Of a DNA stretch of 56,644 bases, positions 26,165 to 36,407 are shown in pieces. How positions within the stretch are numbered: the first letter of the stretch is position 1; every line of letters begins with the position of its first letter. The DNA is from Lysobacteraceae bacterium UBA6001 (lineage in GTDB: Bacteria; Pseudomonadota; Gammaproteobacteria; Xanthomonadales; Xanthomonadaceae). The notes below the pieces were generated by a model. It was not told the origin of the DNA. It ran no database searches and saw only the letters and a list, made by a program, of their open reading frames with translations. The position numbers and the translations under genes were made by a program. The stretch lies in assembly GCA_002429615.1 (NCBI GenBank), contig DJAN01000196.1:1-56644 (forward strand), read 5' to 3'.

Positions 26165-28669
26165 ATGTCGTCTGTTTCTGCTTCGTCCGCCGCCACGCTC
26201 TCACCGGCCGCGCCACGCACCGTCGTGCACAAGTTCGGCGGCACCTCGGTCGCCGACGCCGCGCGCTATCGCCATGTCGCCCAGCTGCTGCTGGCCCGTC
26301 CAGAGACGCGCCAGGTCACCGTGGTGTCGGCGATGAAAGGCGTCACCGATGCGCTGATCGACATGGCCACCCAGGCGTCCGCCGGGCAGCCGGAATGGCG
26401 CGAGCTGTGGCACGAAACCCGCGCCCGCCATCGTGGCGCGGCGGTGGCGCTGCTGGGCGAACACGCCGGTGCGTTGATCGAATGGCTGGACCGGCAGTTC
26501 GAACAGCTGGCCGAGATCCTCGCCGCGCTGGCGGTGATCGGCGAACTGCCGCGCGAGGTGCTCGATCGCGTGCAGGGACTGGGTGAGGTGTATTCGGCGC
26601 AGCTGCTGGGCGAGCACCTTCGCGCGCTGGGCGAGCCGTGCGCGGTGCTGGATGCGCGCGAGGTGCTGGTGGTCAATCGCGGCGAACTGGGCGTAGACGT
26701 GGACTGGGGCGTCAGCGCGGAGCGGCTGGCGCGCTGGCGCGAGGCGCAACCGCATGCGCGCGTGGTGGCCACCGGCTTCGTCGCCCGCGACCGCGCCGGC
26801 CGCGTCACTACGCTGGGGCGCAATGGCAGCGATTATTCCGGCGCGATCTTCGCCGCGCTGTTCGAGGCCGACGAACTGCACATCTGGACCGATGTCGACG
26901 GCGTGTTGTCCGCCGATCCGCGCGTGGTGCCCGAGGCGGTGCAGCTGGAGACGCTGAGCTACGACGAGGCCTGCGAGCTGGCCTATTTCGGCGCCAAGGT
27001 GGTGCATCCGCAGACGATGTCGCCGGCCATCGAGCGTGGCCTGCCGATCATCATCCGCAACACCTTCCAGCCCGAGCATCCCGGTACGCGGATCAGCGCG
27101 AGCAGCCGCGTGGGCGGGCCGATCAAGGGCCTGACCCTCAGTCCGAACCTGTCCATCCTCAATCTCGAAGGCACCGGCCTGATCGGCGTGCCCGGTACCG
27201 CCGAGCGGGTGTTCGCCGCATTGCGCAACGCGCGGGTGTCGGTGGTGATGATCTCGCAGGGCTCGTCCGAGCACTCGATCTGCTGCGTGGTGCGCGAGGA
27301 GGAGTCGGCACGCGCGCAGGAGGCGCTGCTGCTGGCGTTCACCCACGAGCTGGCGGTCGGGCAGGTGCAGCGCGTGCAGCTGACCGCCGGGGTCAGCGTG
27401 CTGGCCGCGGTCGGTGACGGCATGGCGGGCCAGCCGGGCGTCGCCGCGCGGTTGTTCGAGTCGCTGGGGCGCGCGCAGGTCAATATCCTGGCGATCGCGC
27501 AGGGCTCCTCGGAACGCAACATCTCCGTGGCCATCGACAGCGCGCATGCCACCCGCGCGCTGCGGGCCGCGCATGCCGGGTTCTGGCTGTCGCCGCAGAC
27601 CTTCGCGGTCGGGGTGATCGGGCCGGGCAACGTCGGTGCGGCGTTGCTCGACCAGCTCGGCGCGGCGCAACCGCAATTGCTGGCCAAGGCCAACCTGGAC
27701 CTGCGCGTGCGCGCCATCGCCTCGCGCAGCCGCATGTGCCTGGCAGAGCGCACGCTCGATGGCGACTGGCGCCCGGCCTTCGCCGGTGCGCGCGACGCCA
27801 CCGACCTGGACCGGTTCACCGCGCACCTGCTCGATGCCAACCTGCCGCACGCGGTCATCATCGACTGCAGCGGCAGCGCCAACGTGGCCGATCGCTACGC
27901 CGACTGGCTGGCCGCCGGCATCCACGTGGTCACGCCGAACAAGCAGGCCGGCGCGGGCCCGCTGGCGCGCTATCGCGCCATCCAGGACGCCGCCGCCGGC
28001 AGCGGCGCGCGCTTCCGCTACGAGGCGACGGTGGGCGCGGGCCTGCCGGTGATCACCACGCTGCGCGACCTGGTGGATACCGGCGATCGGGTGACCTCGA
28101 TCGAAGGCATCTTCTCCGGCACCTTGGCCTGGCTGTTCAACAAATACGACGGTTCGCTGCCGTTTTCCGAACTGGTCGCGCAGGCCAAGGCGATGGGCTA
28201 CACCGAGCCGGACCCGCGCGATGATCTCTCCGGCATCGACGTGGCGCGCAAGCTGGTGATCCTGGCGCGCGAAGCCGGGCGTGACCTGAGCCTGGAGGAC
28301 GTGGCGGTGGAGAGCCTGGTGCCCGACGCGCTGCGCGATGGTGGCATCGACGCCTTCATGGCCGGCCTGGGCGAGGTGGATGCAGGGTTCGCGCAGCGCC
28401 TGGCGCAGGCGCGCGCGCGCGGCAACGTGTTGCGTTACGTGGCGCAGCTGCCGCCGGACCGGGCGCCCAGCGTCGGCCTGGTGGAAGTGCCGGCCGACCA
28501 CGCCTTCGCCAACCTGCATCTCACCGACAACATCGTGCAGTTCACCACTGGGCGCTACTGCCAGAACCCGCTGGTAGTGCAGGGGCCGGGCGCCGGGCCG
28601 GAAGTGACCGCGGCCGGCGTGTTCGCCGACCTGCTGCGGGTAGCGGTGGGCGAGGGCACGCGACTGTGA
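26165..28669 (+). CDS. thrA: Bifunctional aspartokinase / homoserine dehydrogenase
   Basis: Catalyses the first and third steps from aspartate to threonine. The 834-aa fusion has the aspartokinase domain first ([10 protein letters not shown] near residue 20; [20 protein letters not shown]), then ACT regulatory repeats (about 330-470), then the homoserine dehydrogenase Rossmann part ([12 protein letters not shown] near 482) and catalytic region ([35 protein letters not shown]). ACT domains in this family bind threonine for feedback inhibition. ATG 26165 with GAGGT five bases upstream is the start. It is cotranscribed with thrB by a GTGA overlap and lies behind a Thr-rich leader. Confidence 0.95.
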   Translation: MSSVSASSAATLSPAAPRTVVHKFGGTSVADAARYRHVAQLLLARPETRQVTVVSAMKGVTDALIDMATQASAGQPEWRELWHETRARHRGAAVALLGEHAGALIEWLDRQFEQLAEILAALAVIGELPREVLDRVQGLGEVYSAQLLGEHLRALGEPCAVLDAREVLVVNRGELGVDVDWGVSAERLARWREAQPHARVVATGFVARDRAGRVTTLGRNGSDYSGAIFAALFEADELHIWTDVDGVLSADPRVVPEAVQLETLSYDEACELAYFGAKVVHPQTMSPAIERGLPIIIRNTFQPEHPGTRISASSRVGGPIKGLTLSPNLSILNLEGTGLIGVPGTAERVFAALRNARVSVVMISQGSSEHSICCVVREEESARAQEALLLAFTHELAVGQVQRVQLTAGVSVLAAVGDGMAGQPGVAARLFESLGRAQVNILAIAQGSSERNISVAIDSAHATRALRAAHAGFWLSPQTFAVGVIGPGNVGAALLDQLGAAQPQLLAKANLDLRVRAIASRSRMCLAERTLDGDWRPAFAGARDATDLDRFTAHLLDANLPHAVIIDCSGSANVADRYADWLAAGIHVVTPNKQAGAGPLARYRAIQDAAAGSGARFRYEATVGAGLPVITTLRDLVDTGDRVTSIEGIFSGTLAWLFNKYDGSLPFSELVAQAKAMGYTEPDPRDDLSGIDVARKLVILAREAGRDLSLEDVAVESLVPDALRDGGIDAFMAGLGEVDAGFAQRLAQARARGNVLRYVAQLPPDRAPSVGLVEVPADHAFANLHLTDNIVQFTTGRYCQNPLVVQGPGAGPEVTAAGVFADLLRVAVGEGTRL

Positions 28670-29589
28670 GGACGCAGGCAACGGCTTTCTCGCCGGCCTC
28701 GGTCGGCAACGCGGCGGTGGGCTTCGACATCCTGGGGCACGCCATTGCCGGTGTCGGCGATACGGTGAGCGTGCGGCGTATCGACGCGCCCGAGGTGCGT
28801 ATCGTGGCGATCCGGGGCGCGGCCGTCGCGTTGCCGCGCGATGCGGAGGACAACACGGCCGGGGTGGCGCTGATCGCGCTGCGCCAGGCGTTGGCGCTGC
28901 CCTTCGGCTTCGAGGTCGAGATCGACAAGGGCATACCGCTCGGTTCGGGAATGGGCGGCTCGGCGGCGTCGTGCGTGGCCGCGCTGGTCGCGGCGAACGC
29001 GCTGCTCGATGTGCCGCTGTCGGCGCAGGCGCTGTATCCGTTCGCGCTCGCCGGCGAGGCCGTGGCCAGCGGCGGGCGCCACGGCGACAACCTCGGCCCG
29101 ATGCTGCTGGGCGGGCTGGTGCTGGCCACCGCCGATCGGCTGGTGCGGATTCCGGTGGTCGATGCCTGGCACAGCCTGCTGGTGCATCCGGACGCGGTGC
29201 TCGAAACACGTCGCGCCCGCGCCGCGTTGCAGGGCGACTACCGGCTGGGCGAATTCGTCGAACAGAGCGCGAACCTCGCCCTGGTGCTGGCCGGTTGCCA
29301 TGCCGGTGATGCCGAGCTGGTGCGCGCCGGCCTGCGCGACGTGCTGGTGGAGCCACGGCGCGCGCCACTGATCGCCGGTTTCGACGCGGCCAAGCGCGCG
29401 GCACTGGCGCAGGGGGCGATGGGCGCCAGCATTTCGGGCGCCGGCCCCAGCGTGTTCGCGTGGTACGAGACCCGCGCCGCCGCCGAGGCCGCCGCGCCCG
29501 CCGTGCAGGCAGCCTTCGCCGATGCCGGCTTCGACAGCCAGGCCTGGGTCTCGCCACTGGCTTCCCCCGGCGCCCACCTGCTCGATTGA
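28666..29589 (+). CDS. thrB: Homoserine kinase (GHMP family)
   Basis: Phosphorylates homoserine to O-phosphohomoserine. The 307-aa GHMP kinase has the N-terminal [19 protein letters not shown] block, the ATP-binding loop [17 protein letters not shown], and the C-terminal [17 protein letters not shown] motif. The GTG start at 28666 overlaps the thrA stop. The last codon is 20 bp before thrC, in the standard thrABC order. Confidence 0.95.
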   Translation: MRTQATAFSPASVGNAAVGFDILGHAIAGVGDTVSVRRIDAPEVRIVAIRGAAVALPRDAEDNTAGVALIALRQALALPFGFEVEIDKGIPLGSGMGGSAASCVAALVAANALLDVPLSAQALYPFALAGEAVASGGRHGDNLGPMLLGGLVLATADRLVRIPVVDAWHSLLVHPDAVLETRRARAALQGDYRLGEFVEQSANLALVLAGCHAGDAELVRAGLRDVLVEPRRAPLIAGFDAAKRAALAQGAMGASISGAGPSVFAWYETRAAAEAAAPAVQAAFADAGFDSQAWVSPLASPGAHLLD

Positions 29590-29609
29590 TGTCCTTTCCA
29601 GGAGCTTCG

Positions 29610-30899
29610 ATGAACTTCATATCCACCCGTGGCGGCGCGCCGTCCACGACCCTGAGCCAGGCGCTGGCCGCCGGCCTTGCGCCCGATGGCGGGCTGTACG
29701 TGCCGCAGACCCTGCCGGCCGCGCGCGCATTGGCGCCGGGCGCGGACCTTGCGGCTAGTACCGCTGCATTGCTGCAACCTTTCTTCGACGGTGACGCGCT
29801 GTCCTACGTATTGGCCGATATCTGCACCGAGGCCTATGCCTTTCCCGCACCGTTGCGGGCGTTGGCCACGCCGGGCGATCACGTGCTGGAGCTTTTCCAC
29901 GGCCCGACCGCGGCGTTCAAGGATTTCGGCGCGCGCTTTCTCGCCGCCTGCCTGCGTCGCTTGCCGCGCGCTGATTCGCGCGAACTGACCATTCTCGTCG
30001 CCACCTCCGGCGATACCGGCGCGGCCGTGGCCGCCGCCTTCCATCGCCAGCCGGGCGTGCGGGTGGTGGTGCTGTATCCGGACGGGCGCGTCTCGCCGCG
30101 GCAGGCGCACCAGCTCGGCTGCTTCGGCGACAACATCCATGCGCTGCGCGTGGCCGGCGCGTTCGACGACTGCCAGGCGATGGTCAAGCGCGCGCTCAAC
30201 GACGCGTCCTTGCAGGCCAGGGTGCCGTTGAGTTCGGCCAACAGCATCAGCCTGGGCCGCTGGTTGCCGCAGATGGGGTATTACGCTGACGCCGCGCTGC
30301 GCCATCACGCCGCCACCGGCCGCGTGCTCAACCTGGTGGTGCCGACCGGCAATCTCGGCAATGCGCTGGCGGCGATCCTGGCGCGCCAGCTCGGCATTCC
30401 GCTCGGTCGCATCGTGCTGGCGACCAATGCCAACCGGGTCCTGCCGGATTACTTCGACGGCGGTGATTACCAGCCGGCGGCGAGCGTGGCGACGCTGGCC
30501 AACGCCATGGACGTGGGCGCGCCGAGCAATTTCGAGCGGCTGCGTTGGCTGTACCAGGGAGATGATGCCGCGCTGCGTGCGGCCTTCGCGGCGTACTCGG
30601 TCGATGATGCGACCATCCGCCGCACCTTGGCCGAGCGTCATCGTCGCTTCGGCGAGGTGTTCTGCCCGCATACCGCCACCGCGGTGCATGTGCTGGAAAC
30701 CTTGCGTGCACAAGGGGTGCAGGGCGACTGGGCGGTCGCGGCGACCGCGCATCCGGCCAAGTTCGACAGCGTCGTGGAGCCGCTGATCGGCACCCCGGTT
30801 CCGGTACCTGAATCGCTGGCCGCGCTGCTGCAGCGGCCGGCACGGGCCGAGCCGCTGGCGGCGGAGTATGCTGCGCTCCGGCAGTGGCTGACCGCCTGA
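29610..30899 (+). CDS. thrC: Threonine synthase
   Basis: PLP enzyme that converts O-phosphohomoserine to threonine, the last step of the pathway. The 429-aa protein is the long (ThrC type I) form: N-terminal STRGGAP, the PLP lysine in TAAFKDFGARFLA, and the phosphate-binding TSGDTGAAVAAAF. AGGAG lies 5 bases before ATG 29610. No strong terminator is visible after the stop. Confidence 0.95.
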   Translation: MNFISTRGGAPSTTLSQALAAGLAPDGGLYVPQTLPAARALAPGADLAASTAALLQPFFDGDALSYVLADICTEAYAFPAPLRALATPGDHVLELFHGPTAAFKDFGARFLAACLRRLPRADSRELTILVATSGDTGAAVAAAFHRQPGVRVVVLYPDGRVSPRQAHQLGCFGDNIHALRVAGAFDDCQAMVKRALNDASLQARVPLSSANSISLGRWLPQMGYYADAALRHHAATGRVLNLVVPTGNLGNALAAILARQLGIPLGRIVLATNANRVLPDYFDGGDYQPAASVATLANAMDVGAPSNFERLRWLYQGDDAALRAAFAAYSVDDATIRRTLAERHRRFGEVFCPHTATAVHVLETLRAQGVQGDWAVAATAHPAKFDSVVEPLIGTPVPVPESLAALLQRPARAEPLAAEYAALRQWLTA

Positions 30900-31024
30900 G
30901 CGGTAGCCGAACAGGGGCGCATGGACGCCTTGGGAGCCCCGTTTGCCGTCGCCATATCGGTGTTTCCCCGGGGAGCTGGACGGATTCGGTTTCTCCTGCC
31001 ATTGCAGATGACAGGTGTTCGTCC

Positions 31025-31828
31025 ATGCGCGCTTTGCTGAAACTCACCACGATCGCCGCCCTGTGCGCCCTCGCGTCTGCGGCGACCGCCAAGCTGGCCG
31101 TACCCGCGCAGCGCGCGGACGAGCTGGCGCCCACACCTGTGCCGGATGCCGCGGTGGCCGTCGCCAGCGTCAAGGCGCCGTTGGCGGGCGTGGCCCTGGT
31201 CGACGCCCTGGTGCACCAGGCGCCGACCATCGACCGGCATGTGCTGAGCCTGGCCACCGAGGCGCTGCAGTGCGCGCGCCGCCACCAGCAGGTGGGCGAG
31301 GACGCGGTGCTGAGCGTGATCGACTATTCGCGGCCTTCCACCGAGCGGCGCCTGTGGGTGTTCGACCTGGCGCGGCAGCGCCTGCTGTTCCAGGAATGGG
31401 TCGCGCATGGCCGCAACACCGGCGACAACCTCGCCGCGCGGTTCTCCAACAGCGATGGCAGCTTCATGTCCAGCATCGGGGCATTCACCGCGCAGGAGAC
31501 CTACACCGGGCACAACGGCTATTCGCTGCGACTGCAGGGGCTGGAGCCGGGTTTCAACGACCATGCGCGTGATCGCGCCATCGTCATCCACGGTGCGCCG
31601 TACGTCAGCGAGGCGGTGATCCACAGCCAGGGCCGGCTGGGCCGCAGCCTGGGTTGTCCGGCGGTGCGCCCTGCGGTGGCCAGGCAGTTGATCGACACCC
31701 TGCAGGGTGGCTCGTTCGTGTTCGCCTATTACCCCGACAGCCAGTGGCTCAAGCGCTCACACCTGCTGATGGCCGATTGCGGTGGGCAGCTGGCGCAGGC
31801 CACACCAGTGGTCGCCGCGCGGCATTGA
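31025..31828 (+). CDS. Periplasmic L,D-transpeptidase-like protein (YkuD_2 domain)
   Basis: A 267-aa protein with a Sec signal peptide (LLKLTTIAALCALASAATA). The C-terminal two-thirds form the murein L,D-transpeptidase catalytic-family domain: VIDYSRPSTERRLWVFDL at its start, the IVIHGAPYV block, and GRSLGCPAV with Cys211 as the likely nucleophile. It probably acts on peptidoglycan cross-links or lipoprotein attachment in the periplasm; no activity has been shown for most members. Convergent with the Fnr-type gene. Confidence 0.85.
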   Translation: MRALLKLTTIAALCALASAATAKLAVPAQRADELAPTPVPDAAVAVASVKAPLAGVALVDALVHQAPTIDRHVLSLATEALQCARRHQQVGEDAVLSVIDYSRPSTERRLWVFDLARQRLLFQEWVAHGRNTGDNLAARFSNSDGSFMSSIGAFTAQETYTGHNGYSLRLQGLEPGFNDHARDRAIVIHGAPYVSEAVIHSQGRLGRSLGCPAVRPAVARQLIDTLQGGSFVFAYYPDSQWLKRSHLLMADCGGQLAQATPVVAARH

Positions 31829-31849
31829 GGCCACCGCGCCGGCACTCGC

Positions 31850-32608
31850 TCAGGCGATATCGCCGGCGAGGCGCTGCAGGCCGGGGAGGTCGAGAATCTG
31901 CACCCGGTGCAGCTGCGGCAGGGCAATGAGGGCCTGCTGGCGCAGCTTGGTGAAGGTGCGGCTCACCGTTTCCATGGTCAGGCCGAGGTGGTCGGCGATG
32001 TCGCCACGGCCCATCGGCAGGTTGACCACGTCATTGGGCTGCCCCGACAGCGCGCCGCGCGCGCCCAGCCGCAGCAGGAAATGCGCCAGGCGCTCGCTGG
32101 GCTGCAGGCGGGCGAGCAGCAGGCCGGCATCCTGCGCGGCGGCCAGCTCCATGCTGGTGCGCTGCATGAGCTTGCGTTCCAGCTGCGGATACTGCTCGCG
32201 CAGGCGACGCATTTCCGCCAGTGGCGTGCGGCAGGCGCGGCTTTCGCAGATGGCTTCGATGTCGTGCCGGTGACGCAGGCTCTCGGTCAGGCCGACATAG
32301 TCGCCGGGCAGCACGAAGCCGGTGATCTGGCGGCGGCCGTCCGGCAGGGTGCGTACCAGCCGCAGCGCGCCGTCGGTCAGCGTGTACACGTACTGGCGGG
32401 CATCCCCGGCGCGCGCCAGGGTCGCCCCGGCGGCCAGCCGCAGCGGCTGGGTGACCTCGTCGAGCGCGGCCATTTCGTGGCCGGACAGCGCCGAACACAC
32501 CGCCCGGCCGCGGACGCCGCATTGGGCGCATTCCAGCACCGGCGCGTCATCGCCACCGGGACTGGCCGGTGTGCAGGGCAGGGGGCTGACGAGGGCTGGC
32601 CGATACAT
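31850..32608 (-). CDS. Crp/Fnr-family regulator with Fnr-type cysteines
   Basis: A 252-aa transcription factor: a cyclic-nucleotide-like sensor domain, a dimer helix and a C-terminal helix-turn-helix (MGRGDIADHLGLTMETVSRTF). Cys27, Cys30 and Cys38 (ECAQCGVRGRAVC) plus Cys121 or Cys126 (CESRACRTP) match the four ligands of the oxygen-labile [4Fe-4S] cluster of Fnr, so anaerobic or redox control is likely. The HTH recognition helix ETVSRTF is Fnr-like. ATG 32608 is chosen; an in-frame ATG at 32650 is possible. Divergent from hisS, 117 bp away. No Fnr box was identified there. Confidence 0.85.
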   Translation of the reverse strand: MYRPALVSPLPCTPASPGGDDAPVLECAQCGVRGRAVCSALSGHEMAALDEVTQPLRLAAGATLARAGDARQYVYTLTDGALRLVRTLPDGRRQITGFVLPGDYVGLTESLRHRHDIEAICESRACRTPLAEMRRLREQYPQLERKLMQRTSMELAAAQDAGLLLARLQPSERLAHFLLRLGARGALSGQPNDVVNLPMGRGDIADHLGLTMETVSRTFTKLRQQALIALPQLHRVQILDLPGLQRLAGDIA

Positions 32609-32725
32609 GGGCACCGGAATGCGGTGGACGACAGCGCCATCATACGCCATGCGGTGCGGACGGCCGCCTGCCGTTAGAATTGTGCGTTCTTGTTCCCCCC
32701 AACCGTCGTCGCAGGAGTTCCACCA

Positions 32726-34141
32726 GTGATCAAGCCCCGTACGCCGCCCGGCATCATGGAACTGCTGCCGCGCGAGCAGATCGCGTTCCAGCGCATGCTG
32801 GACGTCATCCGCCGCAACTACGAGCGGTTCGGGTTCCTGCCGGTGGAGACGCCGGTGTTCGAGCTGTCGGACGTGCTGCTGACCAAGTCCGGTGGCGAGA
32901 CCGAGCGCCAGGTGTATTTCGTCCAGTCCACCGGTGCGCTGGCCAATGCCGCCGCCGCGGGCGAAGGCGCCGAGGGCGGGCTGCCGGAACTGGCGCTGCG
33001 CTTCGACCTCACCGTGCCGCTGGCGCGCTACGTCGCCGAACACGAGCACGAGCTGGCGTTCCCGTTCCGCCGCTACCAGATGCAGCGCGTGTATCGCGGC
33101 GAGCGCGCGCAGCGCGGCCGCTTCCGTGAGTTCTACCAGTGCGACATCGACGTGATCGGCAAGGATGTGCTGAGCATCCGCTATGACGCCGAGGTGCTGG
33201 CGGTGATCCATGCGGTGTTCTCCGAGCTGGAGATCGGCGAATTCGCCATCCAGCTCAACAACCGCAAGCTGATGCGTGGTTTCTTCGAAAGCCTGGGCGT
33301 GGCCGAGGGTGAGCGCCAGCTGGCGGTGCTGCGCGAGGTCGACAAGCTCGACAAGCGCGGTGCCGATTACGTGCGCGAGACGCTCACCGGCGCCGAGTTC
33401 GGCATCCCGGCCGAGCAGGTCGAGAAGATCCTCGATTTTGTCTCCTATCGCTCCAGCGGGCATGCCGATGCCTGGGCCAAGCTCGACCAGCTGGCCGCGC
33501 TGGCCCCGGTGGGGGAGTCGGCGTTGCTGCAGGGCGTGATGGAGCTGCGCGACGTGCTGGCGCTGGTCAAGGCGCTGGGCGTACCGGAAAGCGCCTATTG
33601 CCTGAATTTCTCCATCGCCCGCGGCCTGGACTACTACACCGGCACCGTCTACGAGACCCTGCTCAAGGATCATCCACAGATCGGCTCGATCTGCTCGGGC
33701 GGCCGTTACGAGAACCTGGCCAGCCACTACACAAAGTCGAAGCTGCCGGGCGTGGGCATCTCGATCGGCCTGACCCGCCTGTTCTGGCAGCTGCGCGAGG
33801 CCGGCCTGATCGCCGGTATCGAAGCCAGCAGCGTGCAGGCGCTGGTCGCGCTGATGGACGAGCACCAGCTGGAGGACTCGCTGGATATCGCCCGTCGCCT
33901 GCGCGCGGCCGGCATCAATACCGAAGTGCAGATGGAGCCGAAGAAGATCGGCAAGCAGTTCCAGTACGCGTCCAAGGCCGGTATCCGCTTCGTGGTGCTG
34001 GCCGGTGACGACGAACGCGCCAAGGGCGTGGTGGCGGTGAAGGACCTGGTCCGCGAGCAGCAGTTCGAGGTGGCGCGGACCGAACTCGGCGATACGCTGC
34101 GCGTGGAGCTGGAGCAGGCCAAGGTGTTCGGCGAAGGCTGA
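32726..34141 (+). CDS. hisS: Histidyl-tRNA synthetase
   Basis: Class II aminoacyl-tRNA synthetase charging tRNA-His. The 471-aa protein has motif 2 ([26 protein letters not shown], arginine contacting ATP), the His-A/B signatures ([21 protein letters not shown]) and the C-terminal anticodon-binding domain. The GTG start at 32726 has GCAGGAG about ten bases upstream, and TAGAAT at 32675-32680 may be the -10. A strong terminator follows. Confidence 0.95.
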   Translation: MIKPRTPPGIMELLPREQIAFQRMLDVIRRNYERFGFLPVETPVFELSDVLLTKSGGETERQVYFVQSTGALANAAAAGEGAEGGLPELALRFDLTVPLARYVAEHEHELAFPFRRYQMQRVYRGERAQRGRFREFYQCDIDVIGKDVLSIRYDAEVLAVIHAVFSELEIGEFAIQLNNRKLMRGFFESLGVAEGERQLAVLREVDKLDKRGADYVRETLTGAEFGIPAEQVEKILDFVSYRSSGHADAWAKLDQLAALAPVGESALLQGVMELRDVLALVKALGVPESAYCLNFSIARGLDYYTGTVYETLLKDHPQIGSICSGGRYENLASHYTKSKLPGVGISIGLTRLFWQLREAGLIAGIEASSVQALVALMDEHQLEDSLDIARRLRAAGINTEVQMEPKKIGKQFQYASKAGIRFVVLAGDDERAKGVVAVKDLVREQQFEVARTELGDTLRVELEQAKVFGEG

Positions 34142-34166
34142 CCCGTTGGCGGGAAAATCCTTACAG

Positions 34167-34193
34167 CGAAGGGTCGCCTTGGGCGACCCTTCG
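34167..34193 (+). terminator. Terminator after hisS
   Basis: CGAAGGGTCGCC (34167-34178) pairs with GGCGACCCTTCG (34182-34193) with a 3-nt loop. Only a modest T-rich flank (TCGTTCT) follows. Confidence 0.75.
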
Positions 34194-34290
34194 TCGTTCT
34201 GGTGGATGAGCCGAAACCTCTAGTTTCCAGGTCGCGCGCCGGCGCCCCCACTGTCACTCTCTTCCGCAATGGATGCGTGGGGTGACGGAG

Positions 34291-34803
34291 ATGCGGAAGT
34301 ACCTGGATGCGGATGATGTCTATCAGGAGACCTCAGCGGCGGCGGCGCCGAACTGGCTGCTGGGGCTGCTGGCGTTTGCGTTGTTCGAGGAGCAGCGCCT
34401 GGAGTGGATGCGGCATCGGCGTGAGATTGCCAATGCCGCACCGAGCAGTGAGGAGATCCAGGCCTGGTACGAATCGCAGCCGCAAGGCGCGGTGGCCAGG
34501 GCCCTGGTGAGTGCGGAGATGCTGCTGGGGGGTTACGGCACGCATTCGGCGGAAGTCTTTGGTGAGGATCATCGTCGGCAGATCGCCGACGGCGTGGTGG
34601 TGGCGGAGATTCGTCGGCTGGGCCGTTGGGGGCCACAGTTGGGCCTGAACGTCATGGGCGGCCTGATCGGCTCGATGGTGTTCACCGCCTTGCTGGTTCT
34701 CCTCGGGACGTTCCTGTTGAACGGTCCCTCGGCCGAGGATTTCGCCAGACAGTTCACACACAGCGTGGAGAAGGGACATGTCCAACACCGAAACAACCCG
34801 TGA
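34291..34803 (+). CDS. Hypothetical membrane-anchored protein
   Basis: A 170-aa protein: a hydrophobic patch near the start (NWLLGLLAFALFEEQ), a charged helical middle, and a strong membrane helix near the C-terminus (LIGSMVFTALLVLLGTFLL). No family recognised. Its end overlaps the next small gene by 26 bp, so the two are probably translated together. Confidence 0.55.
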   Translation: MRKYLDADDVYQETSAAAAPNWLLGLLAFALFEEQRLEWMRHRREIANAAPSSEEIQAWYESQPQGAVARALVSAEMLLGGYGTHSAEVFGEDHRRQIADGVVVAEIRRLGRWGPQLGLNVMGGLIGSMVFTALLVLLGTFLLNGPSAEDFARQFTHSVEKGHVQHRNNP

Positions 34804-35020
34804 GCGCGCCCGCGCGGCTGCCCTGAAGGCCCTGTGGGATGGCACCTACAGCGGCGACAGGGCGCGCGCCAGCATCGGGGCGCTGTTGTCCCGGCACGGC
34901 GAGATATCGCACAGCTCGGCATTGGCGCTCTGCGCGGCTTTTCAGGCGATGAGGACGCTGGGACCGCGCGAGCAGTACCTGTCCCCGCCGGAGTCGCCGT
35001 CGCCGATAGACCCGGAGTAG
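34778..35020 (+). CDS. Small hypothetical protein
   Basis: An 80-aa, Ala/Arg-rich helical protein ending in a Pro/Ser tail (SPPESPSPIDPE). No recognised motif. It overlaps the preceding membrane-protein gene, supporting a two-gene unit of unknown role between hisS and the his operon. Confidence 0.5.
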   Translation: MSNTETTRERARAAALKALWDGTYSGDRARASIGALLSRHGEISHSSALALCAAFQAMRTLGPREQYLSPPESPSPIDPE

Positions 35021-35119
35021 CGCTGACGCCCTCGCGCTGACTCCCGCGCGGCGGCTCGCCCGCGCCGCCGCGCGCCGCAGCCGGTTCAGCCACCGGTCTT
35101 GCTTGAGGGGGTTATTTGT

Positions 35120-35149
35120 ATTAATGTACTAACGCGCTATTACATTAAT
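35120..35149. promoter_or_regulatory. Palindromic operator of the TrpR-type his regulator
   Basis: ATTAATGTA (35120-35128) and TACATTAAT (35141-35149) are perfect inverted arms; counting the middle (CTAACGCGCTAT), 26 of 30 bases are self-complementary. The inner part TGTACTA...TATTACA recalls the TrpR operator. It ends 3 bp before the regulator's ATG and sits in the only AT-rich island of the region, so it likely overlaps the promoter of the whole his operon. Confidence 0.7.
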
Positions 35150-35152
35150 CCA

Positions 35153-35479
35153 ATGAAACAACGCCCCGCCACCGCTGATTCCCAGGACGCCCAGGTCTCT
35201 CTCCAGGCCTTGGCCCACGCGCTGTCGCGCCTGGACGCGCCGTCCGACGTGGTCGCCTTCCTGCGCGACCTCTGCACGCCGGCCGAACTGGAGGCCCTCG
35301 CGGATCGCTGGCGCGTCGTGCCCCTGCTGCTGAAGGGTGTGCCGTATCGCGAGATTCACGACCTGACCCAGGTCAGCGTCACCACCATTGGCCGCGTCGC
35401 GCGGACCATGGAATACGGCGCCGGTGGCTATGCCGCCGCCCTGCGGGCGCAACGCGCCGAAACCACCGACTCCCACTGA
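35153..35479 (+). CDS. TrpR/YerC/YecD-family regulator heading the his operon
   Basis: A 108-aa DNA-binding protein of the Trp-repressor superfamily. Helices around [21 protein letters not shown] are followed by the helix-turn-helix [21 protein letters not shown]. The gene is 10 bp before hisG and directly after a long palindrome, which points to an autoregulated repressor of histidine synthesis responding to histidine; homologues in xanthomonads have been proposed as his regulators. The ligand is inferred. Confidence 0.85.
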   Translation: MKQRPATADSQDAQVSLQALAHALSRLDAPSDVVAFLRDLCTPAELEALADRWRVVPLLLKGVPYREIHDLTQVSVTTIGRVARTMEYGAGGYAAALRAQRAETTDSH

Positions 35480-35489
35480 GATATCCGCA

Positions 35490-36407
35490 ATGAGTGCTTC
35501 CCAGGCCAGCCCGGCACGCGACCGGCTGCGAATCGCCATCCAGAAAAGCGGCCGCCTGGCCGAACCGGCACGCAGCCTGCTCGCCGCCTGCGGCCTGAGC
35601 TGGCGGCAGAGCCGCGACAAGCTGTTCTGCTATGGCGAGTCGCTGCCGGTGGACCTCCTGCTCGTGCGCGATGACGACATTCCCGGGCTGATCGCCGATG
35701 GCGTCTGTGACCTGGGCATCGTCGGGCGCAATGAGCTGGACGAGCAGGCGGCCGAGCGCCGTCGCAACGGCATGCCGGACGCCTACCAGGCGCTGCGCGG
35801 GCTCAACTTCGGCCAATGCCGGCTGATGCTCGCCGTGCCGGAGGAATGGGAATGGCGCGGTGTGGAACAGTTGGCCGGGCTGCGCATCGCCACCAGCTAT
35901 CCGGCGATCCTGGCCGACTGGTTGGATCGCAATGGCGTGGACGCGCAGGTGGTGGAACTTTCCGGTTCGGTGGAGATCGCCCCGCGCCTGGGCACCGCCG
36001 ACCTGATCTGCGATCTGGTCTCCAGCGGTGCCACGCTCGCCGCCAACCAGCTCAAGCCGGTGGAGACGCTGCTCGAAAGTGAAGCCGTGCTGGCCGGTTC
36101 GACCCGCGAACCCAACGATATGCGCGCCGGCCTGCTGGCGATGCTGCTCAAGCGCGTCGACGGTGTCCTGCACCAGCGCGACAGCAAGCTGCTGATGTTC
36201 CGTGCCGCCGGCGAACAGCAGGTGGATGCGTTGCGCCGGCTGCTGCCGGATGCCGATCCGATCGAGCGCCTGGCCGACGACGGCAGCGGCGCCTGGCGCC
36301 TGCAGACCATGTGCCACGGCGCGGTGACCTGGCAGCGCCTGGAGGAACTGGAGCGCGCCGGTGCGCAAGGCCTGACGGTGCTGACCGTGGAGCGATCGCT
36401 GGCATGA
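35490..36407 (+). CDS. hisG: ATP phosphoribosyltransferase (long form)
   Basis: First enzyme of histidine synthesis: ATP plus PRPP to phosphoribosyl-ATP. The 305-aa length and the C-terminal ACT-like regulatory domain (about 225-300) mark the HisG-long type that is feedback-inhibited by histidine and needs no HisZ. N-terminal [14 protein letters not shown] and the PRPP-binding loop [20 protein letters not shown] are present. Its TGA overlaps the hisD ATG. Confidence 0.95.
   Translation: MSASQASPARDRLRIAIQKSGRLAEPARSLLAACGLSWRQSRDKLFCYGESLPVDLLLVRDDDIPGLIADGVCDLGIVGRNELDEQAAERRRNGMPDAYQALRGLNFGQCRLMLAVPEEWEWRGVEQLAGLRIATSYPAILADWLDRNGVDAQVVELSGSVEIAPRLGTADLICDLVSSGATLAANQLKPVETLLESEAVLAGSTREPNDMRAGLLAMLLKRVDGVLHQRDSKLLMFRAAGEQQVDALRRLLPDADPIERLADDGSGAWRLQTMCHGAVTWQRLEELERAGAQGLTVLTVERSLA

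Noticed and set aside
26201..29647. A very long minus-strand open frame (over 1100 codons) opposite thrA and thrB
   Set aside because: Typical antisense frame in high-GC DNA; its translation is Arg/Ala/His-rich low complexity with no motif, while the plus strand holds recognisable enzymes.
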